Positions 22,412-31,201 of a stretch of DNA of 38,823 nt are shown one piece after another. The DNA comes from a virus: the IMG/VR virus record IMGVR_UViG_3300046516_001137, positions 1-38,823 of that record; one strand, 5' to 3'. Position 1 is the first letter of the stretch. Each line of letters begins with the position of its first letter. The notes under the pieces were generated by a model. It worked only from the letters and a program-made list of their open reading frames with translations, made no database searches and was not told where the DNA came from. Made by a program: the position numbers and the translations under genes.

Positions 22412-23605
22412 ATGCCCGCCACAAATACACTCCTAACAATAAACATGATCACCGCCAAAGCATTGGCGATCCTCCACCAAAAATGTAACTTCATCGGATC
22501 GATCAACCGGGAATACGATGATTCCTTCGCGAACGCCGGAGCCAAGATCGGCACCACGTTGCGGATCAGGTTGCCGGTCCAATACACCACCAGCACGACG
22601 CCGGCGCTCAGCCTGCAAAACACGGTGGAGACGCAGGTCAGTCTGCCGATCACCAACCAGTATCACGTCGATTTTTCGTTCTCATCCAGCGAATTGACGC
22701 TGTCCATCGATGACTTCTCGGCCCGCTACATCGAGCCCGCTATCGCGCAACTCGCGGCCTCGATCGAGAGTCTCGTGATCAACTCGCTTTGGCCCACGGT
22801 CTACAACCAGATCGGAACGGCGGGGGTCGCGCAGTCGTTCAAAAACGTCCTCATGGCCCGCAAGGTCATGCTCGACGCGCTCACGCCGCAGAGCAAGCAA
22901 TGGCAACTCCGCATCAATACCCAGGATAACGTCGACATGGTCGACCAACTTAAAGGAATTTTTCAGTCTTCGACGCAGATCGCGCGGCAATACACCGATG
23001 GCGTGATGGGCCTGGCGGCGGGCTTCGAGTGGGCGGAGAACACCCATTTGAGCACACAGACGCGCGGTGCCGAGAGCGCGACGTATCTGGCCGCTCCCGC
23101 CGCTCAGACCGGCAGCACGCTGGCGGTGACGACCGGCACGGGCGCCGGTAACGCCGGCGACGTGTTCACCATTGCGGGTGTGTTCAAGGTTCACCCGGAA
23201 ACGAAGGTGAATACCGGCGTGTTGCAGCAGTTCGTTTTGACGGCGGCTTACGCGGGCGGCGCGGGCAATATGTCGATCGCGCCGGCCATCGTGACGACCG
23301 GCCCGCAGCAAAACGTCTCGGGCTCTCCGAACGGCACGACGAGCACGCTGGCCTTCATGAACACGGCCAGCACGGCCACGGGGATCAGCCTCGCATACCA
23401 TCCGGACTTCGCCACTTTCGCCACGGCGGATCTGATTCTCCCCGGCGGCGTCGATATGGCCTCGCGTGTGGTCAAGGACGGCATCAGTATGCGCGCGGTC
23501 CGCCAATACTCGATTTCAGATGACACCATGCCGATTCGCATAGATGTACTTTTTGGCTGGGCCTCTCTCCGGCCCCAGTTAGCTGCTCGTCTCGTGGCTA
23601 ACTAA
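22412..23605 (+). CDS. P22-type major coat protein
   Basis: A 397-residue coat protein of the P22 gp5 family. The start (ITAKALAILHQKCNFIGSINREYDDSFANAGAKIGTTLRIRLP) and the VSLPITNQYHVDFSFSSSELTLSIDDFSARYIEPAIAQLA segment are characteristic. LSYHP-like ISLAYHPDFATFATADLILP and the final RIDVLFGWASLRPQLAARLVAN match the family end. It forms the HK97-fold shell. AGAGGC before ATG 22412 is the ribosome site. It is set apart by a 186-base leader upstream and a hairpin downstream, as expected for the most strongly made protein. Confidence 0.9.
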   Translation: MPATNTLLTINMITAKALAILHQKCNFIGSINREYDDSFANAGAKIGTTLRIRLPVQYTTSTTPALSLQNTVETQVSLPITNQYHVDFSFSSSELTLSIDDFSARYIEPAIAQLAASIESLVINSLWPTVYNQIGTAGVAQSFKNVLMARKVMLDALTPQSKQWQLRINTQDNVDMVDQLKGIFQSSTQIARQYTDGVMGLAAGFEWAENTHLSTQTRGAESATYLAAPAAQTGSTLAVTTGTGAGNAGDVFTIAGVFKVHPETKVNTGVLQQFVLTAAYAGGAGNMSIAPAIVTTGPQQNVSGSPNGTTSTLAFMNTASTATGISLAYHPDFATFATADLILPGGVDMASRVVKDGISMRAVRQYSISDDTMPIRIDVLFGWASLRPQLAARLVAN

Positions 23606-23621
23606 CTGATATTACAATAGT

Positions 23622-23660
23622 AATGGCGGTCGCGACAAACCGATATCCAGGGCCGCCATT
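23622..23660 (+). promoter_or_regulatory. Hairpin after the coat gene
   Basis: AATGGCGG (23622-23629) and CCGCCATT (23653-23660) form a perfect eight-pair stem about 17 bases after the coat stop. No T-run follows directly, so it is a poor terminator; it may stabilise the coat message or mark the endonuclease insertion edge. Confidence 0.35.
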
Positions 23661-23718
23661 CCTTGCTTTGCTTGATGGAGTTCGATACTATGTCACCGCT
23701 TATGGATATGAGGGTGAC

Positions 23719-24693
23719 ATGCAAGACGAAAAAGGTATTTGGACGAGTTGCTGCATAAAAGGTTGCGACCGAGATGTGATATCGAACGGACTCTGTATAA
23801 ATCATCACAGACGTAATCAGCTTTATGGTTCTCCAGTCGCCTCAAAATTAGTTGACTGGCGTTGGCGTCGACTTTCGCATGAGGAGCGGTTTTGGAAGTC
23901 GGTTAACAAGACAGACACGTGCTGGCTCTGGATTTCTGGTTTGGATAAGGACGGTTACGGAGCATTCCGGGCTGAGCATGATGGCGCGATGCATCAACGC
24001 GCGCATCGCTACAGCTATGCCATGCATAAGGGAAAAATTCCTTCGACGTTGAACGTCTGTCATACTTGCGACGTGCGAGCGTGCGTGAAGCCGGATCATC
24101 TATTTCTCGGAACGATGGCTGAGAACATGGATGACAAGATGGCGAAAGGCCGCCACCGCACGACAAAAGGTGAAGAACACTATCGAGCGATCCTCACTGA
24201 GGAACAGGCCCGCGCCATCCTGCTCGATCCGCGACCGCATACGCAGATCGCCAATAGTTATAAAGTGGCCAGGACAACCATTAGCAGCCTTAAGTCCCGT
24301 CATTCATGGCCCGAGCTGGGCGAAGCGAAGGGCGTCAAGGCGAAACGAGTCAGCCCCCGTCAGGGCGTGAGTGATAAAGTCACGCCTGATATGGTGCGAG
24401 AAATTCTGGCCAGCAAAGAACGCGGGATTGACCTCGCTAAGAAGTTCGACATTACACCGCAGATGGTCAGCAACATACGTCATCGTCGAATGTGGGCTCA
24501 CATCGAGGGTGACGTGGCCTTGGCTTTTAGTAGGCGCGGCGCGGGAAATCACGATACCAACCTCACCCCAGCAGATATCAGGGCCATAAGAACGAGCAGC
24601 GAGAAAGGTGCCAGACTGGCGGAACAGTACGGCATCGCAAGATCAACGATTTCCAGCATTCGTCTACGCCGCACCTGGACCCACATCGAGTAG
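23719..24693 (+). CDS. HNH endonuclease with three HTH repeats
   Basis: A 324-residue protein with a Cys/His-rich start (SCCIKGCDRDV...GLCINHHRRNQLYG). An HNH_3-type domain follows: HEERFWKSVNKTDTCWLWISGLDKDGYGAF, RAHRYSYAMHKGKIP, LNVCHTCDVRACVKPDHLFLGT. The last 150 residues hold three similar helix-turn-helix units of about 45-60 residues, each ending in W-P/H-I/E (SSLKSRHSWPEL, SNIRHRRMWAHIE, SSIRLRRTWTHIE), which would read a long target. ATG 23719 has GAGG six bases upstream; an in-frame ATG at 23623 has none. A/T-rich codon use and position between coat and the next virion gene fit a mobile homing gene. Confidence 0.85.
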   Translation: MQDEKGIWTSCCIKGCDRDVISNGLCINHHRRNQLYGSPVASKLVDWRWRRLSHEERFWKSVNKTDTCWLWISGLDKDGYGAFRAEHDGAMHQRAHRYSYAMHKGKIPSTLNVCHTCDVRACVKPDHLFLGTMAENMDDKMAKGRHRTTKGEEHYRAILTEEQARAILLDPRPHTQIANSYKVARTTISSLKSRHSWPELGEAKGVKAKRVSPRQGVSDKVTPDMVREILASKERGIDLAKKFDITPQMVSNIRHRRMWAHIEGDVALAFSRRGAGNHDTNLTPADIRAIRTSSEKGARLAEQYGIARSTISSIRLRRTWTHIE

Positions 24694-24705
24694 GAGACGA
24701 ACGAC

Positions 24706-25065
24706 ATGGCATACTCACCCGGCCCGCAACTGTTCGACCCGGCGCAGATCGCGTCGTTTCAGAACAACATCACGGCGACGGCGGGGGGCACGCGGCCCCT
24801 CGCGCGCCCTCTCATCGCGGCGTTCAACCGGATCAGTGTTTGCGCCACGGCGGCCGATAGCGTGGCGTTGCCGCCTGCCACGGGCGGGCAGGAGGTGACG
24901 GTCATCAACTCCGGCGCGGCCTCGGCGCAGGTGTTCGCCGCGGCTGGCACGGCCGACACCATCAACGGCGTGGCGGCGGCGACCGGCGTGCCACTGGCGG
25001 CGGCGGGCAAGGCGCAGTTCGTCTCGCCGGACGTGGGCGTGTGGTTCTCGATCCTGTCCGCCTGA
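24706..25065 (+). CDS. Small beta-rich virion protein
   Basis: A 119-residue protein with AGGAG before ATG 24706. The pattern RISVCATAADSVALPPATGGQEVTVINSGAASAQVFAAAGTADTINGVAAATG recurs in phage structural proteins of unknown place, which look like small beta-sandwich decoration or fibre parts. It follows the coat gene once the HNH insertion is ignored, so a head decoration protein is one possibility. Confidence 0.6.
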   Translation: MAYSPGPQLFDPAQIASFQNNITATAGGTRPLARPLIAAFNRISVCATAADSVALPPATGGQEVTVINSGAASAQVFAAAGTADTINGVAAATGVPLAAAGKAQFVSPDVGVWFSILSA

Positions 25066-25084
25066 ACTCCAACGGGAACGTCGC

Positions 25085-26290
25085 ATGACCGTCGCGAACG
25101 ACATAATCACGCTATCGTTACGCAATTCTGGCGTGAACGGAATCGGCCAGTCGCCGATGCAGGTGGACATCGATGACTCGTTCAAGATCCTGAACGCCTG
25201 GATCAACAACGAAAACATCGTTCGCCGGGTGCAGGCCAATCCCGTCGTCATCCCGACGTTCCCGAACCTGACGACCGACGTGCCGTTCTGGTCCGTGTAC
25301 GAACACGTACTTTTAACCGTCATGGCGGTGCGTCTGCGGCAAGTCTACTCGTTGCCGCCGGTGCAACTCGATGTGCAACTGGCCGCCTCGGCCATCGCCG
25401 CGTTTAACGCCGTCAACCAGCAGCAGATCGCCCCGGTGCACGCGGGGCCGCCTGAGACCGTCATACAGGTCCTGTTCCTGGCGCTACGCATGGCGGGCCG
25501 CATCAACGACACCCAATCGGTTTCCGATGGCTCCAAGGACGTGGCCGACGCGTTCAGCCAACTGGTGATGATGCTGGCGCAATGGCAGCGCAAACGGTGG
25601 CTCGTCTGGAACGAGGAGGACGTATCGGCCGTCTCCACCGGAGCCGATTACTACACCATCGGGCCTCGCGGCGACTTCAACGTCCGCCGGCCGGATAAAA
25701 TCCACGCCGCCAAGGTCATCCTCGGGCCCGGTCAGTTCGGGGACGGCGGCGCGGTGTTGCCCGAGGAATTGCCATTTCCGCTCGGTGCGCAGCCGATTGC
25801 CCCGACGCCCAACCTCGTCAATATCCCGCTGGCCATCATTGAAGCGAAAGAGGACTGGAACACGATCGCCATTCCGGATCTGAAATCCATCCCGGCGGCG
25901 GTATTCTACGACAGCGCCTTTCCCATTGGCCGGGTGTATTTCTGGCCGGTGCCGCCCGCCGGCGCCTATGAGATGCAATTGACCATCAAGGCCGCGTTGC
26001 CATGGTACGAAACCGTTTACGACGATCTCGGCCTGCCGCCGGAATACACCGAGGCCATCGTCAATAATCTCGCGGTGAAGATCGCGCTCGCGAGCGGCGC
26101 CCAGGTCAATCCGCTGTTGCTGGCGGAGGCCCGCGCCAGCCTCAATACCATCAAACTCGCCAACAGCCAGATCCCACTGCTCAGCATGCCGGCGGCGCTC
26201 AGCGGCCACCGTGGCGGCGATGTGTCGTCGTGGAGCGGCCGCGGCCTCAATCAGGCGTGGACGGTCGGCGGGACGAGCGTTCTGGGCTAA
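25085..26290 (+). CDS. gp4-like head completion protein with duplicated domain
   Basis: A 401-residue relative of P22 tail accessory factor gp4, which binds under the portal. The second part (about 130-390) is gp4-like: ETVIQVLFLALRMAGRINDTQS...AFSQLVMMLAQWQRKR, then a beta-rich middle, VYFWPVPPAGAYEMQL, and LPPEYTEAIVNNLAVKIAL. The first 115 residues repeat a short version (NDIITLSLRNSGVNGIGQS...FKILNAWINNE; LPPVQLDVQLAASAIAAF) without the middle. P22 gp4 itself is about 166 residues. Start ATG 25085 follows GGGAA. Confidence 0.72.
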   Translation: MTVANDIITLSLRNSGVNGIGQSPMQVDIDDSFKILNAWINNENIVRRVQANPVVIPTFPNLTTDVPFWSVYEHVLLTVMAVRLRQVYSLPPVQLDVQLAASAIAAFNAVNQQQIAPVHAGPPETVIQVLFLALRMAGRINDTQSVSDGSKDVADAFSQLVMMLAQWQRKRWLVWNEEDVSAVSTGADYYTIGPRGDFNVRRPDKIHAAKVILGPGQFGDGGAVLPEELPFPLGAQPIAPTPNLVNIPLAIIEAKEDWNTIAIPDLKSIPAAVFYDSAFPIGRVYFWPVPPAGAYEMQLTIKAALPWYETVYDDLGLPPEYTEAIVNNLAVKIALASGAQVNPLLLAEARASLNTIKLANSQIPLLSMPAALSGHRGGDVSSWSGRGLNQAWTVGGTSVLG

Positions 26291-26305
26291 CATCGGAGAC
26301 ATTCA

Positions 26306-27433
26306 ATGAGTGGAAGCAATCGGCCGATGGCGCGGCTCGGTGGCCAGCCGGCAACGCGGAGCGGGGGGCCGTTTCCAGGCAGCGGCTATCCGTGGATCGA
26401 TGGCGACATGTTGTTCGCGGCCGATCTGAACGCGGCATTCCTGCCGGCGGCCGGCGGCGCCATCAACGGCCCGCTCACGGTCAATGGCGTCACCACATTC
26501 AACGGCGCCAGCACATTCAACGGCGATGTGACCGCCAGTTCGGTCTACGCCGCGAAGCAGGGAGCATCCCAACCGGCGACATTTATCTGCGTTGATGGCG
26601 CCGGCACGCAGCAGGGCGGCATGCAATACATTTCCTCGCTCGGGGAATTGCGATTGTTCAACAGCACGGGCGGCGGAGCCATCACGATCGGATCGTCGGA
26701 CAACATAGAAACCAGCGGACCTCTCACGGTTGACGGTGCCGCGACGGTCAGCGGACCACTCACGGTCGCCGGCACCTCGACTTTGAATGGCGCCGCGACC
26801 GTTGGCGGCCCGCTCACGGTCAATGGCGTCAGCACATTCAATGGCAACGTGCGTATAACGTCCGTCTGCGCGGCGTGGGCGGGCGTATCGCAACCCGCGA
26901 CATTCGTTTGCGCGGATAGTAGCGGTACGCCGCAGGGCGGCGTGGAATACATTCCCGCCCTTGCCTCATTCAGTCTGTTCAACAGTGTGGGCGGCGCCAA
27001 CCTCCAACTGGGAACGGCGAACAACCTTTTATTTAGCGGAGCCACGGCATCGAAGCCGGGGGGCGGTGCATGGGCCGACTCGTCGGATGCCCGTATCAAG
27101 ACAGTCGAGAGCGACTATAAGGCCGGGTTGGCGGAGGTGGTGTCGCTACGTCCGGTATGGTTCCGTTACCGGGGCAACGACGCGCCACCGGACCAGCCAT
27201 CGCCCCATGCCGCCACCATGGGGCGGCCGTTCGTCGGGCTGATCGCGCAGGAGGCCGAGACGGTGCTGCCGGAACTGGTGAGCGCCGGCCCCGGGTTCGT
27301 GGACGGGCAGCCCGTGGACGACCTGCGGAGCCTCGATCCGTCCGCGTTAATCTATGCCCTGGTTAACGCGGTGAAGACGCTGGCGGACCGGCTGGCCGCG
27401 CTCGAAGGGGGGGCGCCCGCTTGTCCCGCGTAG
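26306..27433 (+). CDS. Tail fibre with self-cleaving S74 chaperone domain
   Basis: A 375-residue fibre with GGAG before ATG 26306. Residues 27-44 share GYPWxxGDxLxAxDLNAA with the small protein at 18055. Glycine-rich beta repeats (GPLTVNGVSTFNG) and two copies of a domain (about 80-130 and 183-236, both with QPATFxCxD and GGxxYI) form the shaft. The C-terminus is a peptidase S74 intramolecular chaperone: S260 and K265 in SSDARIK are the Ser-Lys dyad, and GLIAQEAETVLPELV and LDPSALIYALVNAVKTLADRLAALE follow. It trims itself after the trimer folds. Confidence 0.85.
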   Translation: MSGSNRPMARLGGQPATRSGGPFPGSGYPWIDGDMLFAADLNAAFLPAAGGAINGPLTVNGVTTFNGASTFNGDVTASSVYAAKQGASQPATFICVDGAGTQQGGMQYISSLGELRLFNSTGGGAITIGSSDNIETSGPLTVDGAATVSGPLTVAGTSTLNGAATVGGPLTVNGVSTFNGNVRITSVCAAWAGVSQPATFVCADSSGTPQGGVEYIPALASFSLFNSVGGANLQLGTANNLLFSGATASKPGGGAWADSSDARIKTVESDYKAGLAEVVSLRPVWFRYRGNDAPPDQPSPHAATMGRPFVGLIAQEAETVLPELVSAGPGFVDGQPVDDLRSLDPSALIYALVNAVKTLADRLAALEGGAPACPA

Positions 27434-28896
27434 CCCTGACCGGAGGCGCTTACCAAGCTCGGTCTGTATTGGCTTCCGCCCAGAAATGTCTCAATCTCTA
27501 TATCGAACCAGTTCCACAGGCCGAGGGCGAGCCGTCGCCGGCGATTCATTACCCCACACCCGGCCTCAGACTGTTGACGACAATTGGCACCGGTCCCATT
27601 CGCGGCATCCGCCAGGCCGCCACCGGGGCGATCTACATCGTCTCCGGAGCCGCCGTCTACCAGATCGATTCGGCGCAGTGGACCTCGACGTTCATCGGCG
27701 ACATCACGGCGGGAACGACAACGGTGAGCATGGCCGACAACGGGCTGGAGATGGTCATCGTGGACGGCTCGGCGACCGGTTGGCACATCACGCTGGCCAC
27801 CAACGCGTTCGGAACGATCTCCGATCCCAACTTCTTCGGCGCCGATCGCGCGGATTATCTCGATACGTATCTTCTTTTCAACAAGTCGGGTACCCCGCAG
27901 TTCTATTCGTCCGACAGCCTCGCCCTGACATTCGATCCGCTGTTCTTCGCGAACAAGGAGAGTTACAGCGATTTACTCAGGACATTGATTGTATCTCGGC
28001 GCACGATCTGGCTGATCGGCGACAAGACGACGGAGATATGGTCCAACGTCGGGGCGCCCGACTTTCCGTTTCAGTCGCAATCGGATGTGTTCATCGATCA
28101 TGGCGTGGCCGCGATCCGCAGCGTCGCGGGCTTCGACAATGGCGTGTTCTGGCTGACCTCCGACCGGACCGGACAAGGCATCGTGTTGCAAGGCGCCGGG
28201 TATCAAACGAAACGCATCTCGACGTGGGCCATCGAGAACGAGATCAAGGGCTATTCCAACTACATCGACGCCATCGGCTTTTGTTACAACGATCTCGGCC
28301 ATACGTTCTATGTCCTGACCTTTCCCACGGCGGACAAGACGTGGGTTTACGACATCACCACCGGGCACTGGCACGAGTGGGCGTGGACCGATCCGGCGAC
28401 GGGGCTTCAGCATCGGCACCGGGCGAATTGCTTCTGGCCGATCCAGGGGGCGCCGCTGTTCAACGGCATTCTCGCGGTCGGAGACTGGCAAAACGGCAAT
28501 ATCTACGAACTCGCGCACGACGCGTTCACCGACAACGGGGCGCCGATCCAGCGAGTGCGCTCGTTTCCGCACATGGTTCAGGAGGGCCGGAGAATCTATT
28601 ATTCGCAGTTCCTGGCCGACATGGAGGCCGGCACCTCGGCCTCCGGCGCGGACCAGATCACGCTGCGGTGGTCGGATGACCGTGGCTTCACCTATGGCAA
28701 CCCGGTCAGCCAGTCGCTCGGGGCGCCGGGGGCTTATCTGACCTCGTTGCAGTGGCAGCGGCTCGGCATGGCGCGCGACCGCGTGTTCGAGTTGTCGTGG
28801 TTTTGCAATGCCCAGGTCTCGCTGCAAGGCGCCTGGATCAACGCCACGGTGGGCGACGCGCCCACGGCGGCGCCGGCCGGCGCGGAGGCGGGGTGA
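27421..28896 (+). CDS. gp10-like tail hub / DNA stabilisation protein
   Basis: A 491-residue protein related to P22 gp10, the tail hub that plugs the portal after packaging. Typical segments are SVLASAQKCLNLYIEPVPQ, HYPTPGLRLL, FKESYSDxL-like FANKESYSDLLRTLIVSRRTIWLIGDKTTEIWSNVGAPDFPF, and VFWLTSDRTGQGIVL. Repeated WLI/W-Y/F strands suggest the expected beta-propeller. TTG at 27421 is used as start, overlapping the fibre end by 13 bases. The overlap with the next gene is TGATG. Confidence 0.85.
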   Translation: MSRVALTGGAYQARSVLASAQKCLNLYIEPVPQAEGEPSPAIHYPTPGLRLLTTIGTGPIRGIRQAATGAIYIVSGAAVYQIDSAQWTSTFIGDITAGTTTVSMADNGLEMVIVDGSATGWHITLATNAFGTISDPNFFGADRADYLDTYLLFNKSGTPQFYSSDSLALTFDPLFFANKESYSDLLRTLIVSRRTIWLIGDKTTEIWSNVGAPDFPFQSQSDVFIDHGVAAIRSVAGFDNGVFWLTSDRTGQGIVLQGAGYQTKRISTWAIENEIKGYSNYIDAIGFCYNDLGHTFYVLTFPTADKTWVYDITTGHWHEWAWTDPATGLQHRHRANCFWPIQGAPLFNGILAVGDWQNGNIYELAHDAFTDNGAPIQRVRSFPHMVQEGRRIYYSQFLADMEAGTSASGADQITLRWSDDRGFTYGNPVSQSLGAPGAYLTSLQWQRLGMARDRVFELSWFCNAQVSLQGAWINATVGDAPTAAPAGAEAG

Positions 28897-29243
28897 TGGC
28901 TGGATCGCCATCCGCCGCTTCCCTCACCCCCCGCCCGCTGGCCATGGTCCCGGTGGTGGATCAAAACGGCCTGGTCATGATGTCGTGGCGCGCGTGGTTC
29001 CAGATGATCGCGCGGCGAGTGGGGGGGGCCGATGGATTTCAGTTGCCTTCCACCGTCGATACGGCGGGGGCCACGGTCGCGGGCGTGACGTGGACCAGCG
29101 GACCGGGGCAGCCGCTCGCCGTGGTCGATCCGACGAAATGGCCGACCTCCGGCTCGATCTACAGTCAGACGGACGGTATCCTGGGCTCGCGGATTTTCGT
29201 GGCGCAGGGCAACGGCACGTGGCTGTCGATCGCGGGGGTGTGA
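28896..29243 (+). CDS. Small virion-associated protein
   Basis: A 115-residue protein coupled on both sides by TGATG. It starts SPSAASLTPRPLAMVPVVDQNGLVMMSWRAWFQMIARRVG, a helical segment, and ends GSIYSQTDGILGSRIFVAQGNGTWLSIAGV, which looks like the tip of small phage fibre proteins. Its place after the gp10-like gene suggests a tail part; its function is not known. Confidence 0.55.
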   Translation: MAGSPSAASLTPRPLAMVPVVDQNGLVMMSWRAWFQMIARRVGGADGFQLPSTVDTAGATVAGVTWTSGPGQPLAVVDPTKWPTSGSIYSQTDGILGSRIFVAQGNGTWLSIAGV

Positions 29244-29797
29244 TGCCAAACTTCCAGTTGATCGCCACCGGCGTTGATGTGCTGCCTTTGGTTATATCTC
29301 TTTATAGGCAGCCGGAATTGTGGAACGCGAACAACGCGCGTACCTGCGGCGAAGGCTCGTTTGTCGGCACGGACGACATCTGGTGCCGGTTTCGCGATCC
29401 GGCCGAACTGACCTCGCGCGAGGCATTCGCGGAACCGTTCATCCCGGTTATGTATCCGGCGTGGCACGCGCTGCCGCATCTGCGTCCGCTGGTGTTCAGC
29501 CTCATGGCGCGACTGGAAGCGGTGCAACTTGGCGGCGTGCTCATCACAAGAGTCCCTGGCGGCCAACAGGTGAAACCGCACGACGACCGGGGACGGTGGC
29601 ATCCGGAGTTTTTCACCACGAAGGCATACGTCCCCCTGGCGACAAACGCGCGGTGCTATTCCACCTGCGAGGACGAGCGGGTCGTGATGGATGTCGGCTC
29701 GGTGTGGCTGTTCGATAATCTCAAGACCCACGGGACTTTGAACGAGGGCGAGACGGATCGGATCACGCTGATTGTTTCGATGCGGTGTGAGTCGTGA
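29243..29797 (+). CDS. 2-oxoglutarate/Fe(II)-dependent oxygenase
   Basis: A 184-residue protein of the aspartyl/asparaginyl hydroxylase type. The iron site HxD...H is H113 and D115 in KPHDDRGRWH, and H163 in KTHGTLNEGETDR; R173 would bind 2-oxoglutarate. AYVPLATNARCYSTCEDERVVMDVGSVWLFDN is the usual jelly-roll core. It would hydroxylate a protein or small molecule, using oxygen and 2-oxoglutarate. It is coupled to tail and ejection genes and to a cupin gene, so the target may be a virion protein or a host factor. All key residues are present. Confidence 0.8.
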   Translation: MPNFQLIATGVDVLPLVISLYRQPELWNANNARTCGEGSFVGTDDIWCRFRDPAELTSREAFAEPFIPVMYPAWHALPHLRPLVFSLMARLEAVQLGGVLITRVPGGQQVKPHDDRGRWHPEFFTTKAYVPLATNARCYSTCEDERVVMDVGSVWLFDNLKTHGTLNEGETDRITLIVSMRCES

Positions 29798-30141
29798 AAC
29801 GCGCGCCCAATCAACCCGAGACATTGAGCGCGACCATCTACGCCGGGATCTATTACCGCGTCTGGTCGGTCGCCGACGCCGGAACGGTGATCCCGCAACA
29901 CGCGCACCTCTGGCCACACCTGACGGCGATTTTGCGCGGCACGGTGCGGGTATGGCGTGGTGACGAAGACCTCGGCCTGTTCATCGCCCCGGCGACAGTC
30001 AGGATCGCGGCCCGGCAACTCCATTCGTTTCGCACCGAGACGGGCGACTGCACGTTCGCCTGCATCCACAACGCCGATCACGCCGACCCGGACGGCGAGC
30101 CGCCGATCACCGTCGAACACCATTTGGAACTGGAGGACTGA
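29794..30141 (+). CDS. Cupin-fold protein
   Basis: A 115-residue single-domain cupin with GTG start overlapping the oxygenase stop as GTGA. Residues 30-49 follow cupin motif 1 spacing, G-x5-HxH-x3-(E)-x6-G, with H36, H38 and G49; the usual Glu is H42. H77 in ARQLHSFRT would complete the metal site as in motif 2. Possibly metal-binding and an accessory to the oxygenase, or a binding-only virion part. The overlap with the oxygenase gene suggests they work together. Confidence 0.7.
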   Translation: MKRAPNQPETLSATIYAGIYYRVWSVADAGTVIPQHAHLWPHLTAILRGTVRVWRGDEDLGLFIAPATVRIAARQLHSFRTETGDCTFACIHNADHADPDGEPPITVEHHLELED

Positions 30142-30142
30142 C

Positions 30143-31189
30143 ATGCCGATCGGTGTAGCGGGGGCGGTGGCGCTCGGCTCGGCGGCCATTGGCGCGGGCG
30201 CCTCGATCTATGGATCGTCGCAGGCGGCGGGCGCGGCGAAGGACGCGGCCGGCGTTTCGAAGCAGCAATACTACCAGACGCGCGGCGATCTCGTCCCCTA
30301 TATCGACACGGGCAACATCACGGAGCGCAACGCGCTGTCGCTGGCGCAGGGCAGCCCGACCGGCGGCGGCCCGGATTATGTGTCGCAAGCCGCGCCATAC
30401 ATCGGTCAGGCGGCGGGATACATTGGGCAACAGGCCGGCGCCGTGGGGCAGGCCGGGAGCTACCTGGACAACGCGGCGGCCAACCTGCCTGGGCAGATGA
30501 CTCAGGCGCAACTGGAGGCGACGCCCGGCTACCAGTTCACGCTCGATCAGGGGCTTAAAAGCGTCCAGTCGGCGAACGCGGCCAAGGGTCTCGGCGTGTC
30601 GGGGGCGGCGCTCAAGGGCGCGGCGACCTATGCCACGGGATTGGCGGACAAGACGTACCTGGACCAGTTCAACGTCGCGCAACAGCGGTTCACCGATTAC
30701 CTGGGCCTCGGCACCAACGCTCTGGCCGTCGCCGGCGGCTACGGTAACGTCGCCACCGGCTATGGCAATATCGGCTCCAACTCTCTGAACCTGAACACCG
30801 CTCAGCAGGGCAACCTGACGAACCAGTTCAACCGTTTGAGCACGCTCTCCACCTTGGGCGCGAACGCCGGCGCCGGGCTTGGCACGCAGGGCACGGCGCT
30901 GGCCAATCAGGCGGGCAATTATATCAATCAGGCCGGGCTGGCCAGCGCGGCGGGCACGACCGGCGTCGCCAACGCGCTGGCCGGGGGCGCGAACAACTAT
31001 CTGGCGTATAATGCTTACCAGAACCGAACGAACGCCAGCAACCCCTCGAACGCGAACAGCGCCGGGACGATAGGGTTGGGATCATTGTTCGGCGGCGGCA
31101 ACAGCCTGACCTATAACAACCCCACTGGCGCCTACAATCCATCCGCCGATCCGCGGGGCCTCTTTAGCCCCAGTTCGCCGGGTTATTAA
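30143..31189 (+). CDS. DNA ejection protein
   Basis: A 348-residue protein with GGAGG before ATG 30143. The start (AGAVALGSAAIGAGASIYGSSQAAGAAKDAA) is a Gly/Ala-rich, membrane-active-looking helix. The middle carries the widespread ejection-protein pattern ATPGYQFTLDQGLKSVQSANAAKGLGVSGAALKGAATYATGLAD, QFNVAQQRFTDYLGLG. The end is Asn/Gly-rich and disordered. It would leave the head with the DNA and help build a channel across the cell envelope, like P22 gp7 or gp20. Confidence 0.78.
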   Translation: MPIGVAGAVALGSAAIGAGASIYGSSQAAGAAKDAAGVSKQQYYQTRGDLVPYIDTGNITERNALSLAQGSPTGGGPDYVSQAAPYIGQAAGYIGQQAGAVGQAGSYLDNAAANLPGQMTQAQLEATPGYQFTLDQGLKSVQSANAAKGLGVSGAALKGAATYATGLADKTYLDQFNVAQQRFTDYLGLGTNALAVAGGYGNVATGYGNIGSNSLNLNTAQQGNLTNQFNRLSTLSTLGANAGAGLGTQGTALANQAGNYINQAGLASAAGTTGVANALAGGANNYLAYNAYQNRTNASNPSNANSAGTIGLGSLFGGGNSLTYNNPTGAYNPSADPRGLFSPSSPGY

Positions 31190-31201
31190 GGGGAACGCGC
31201 G

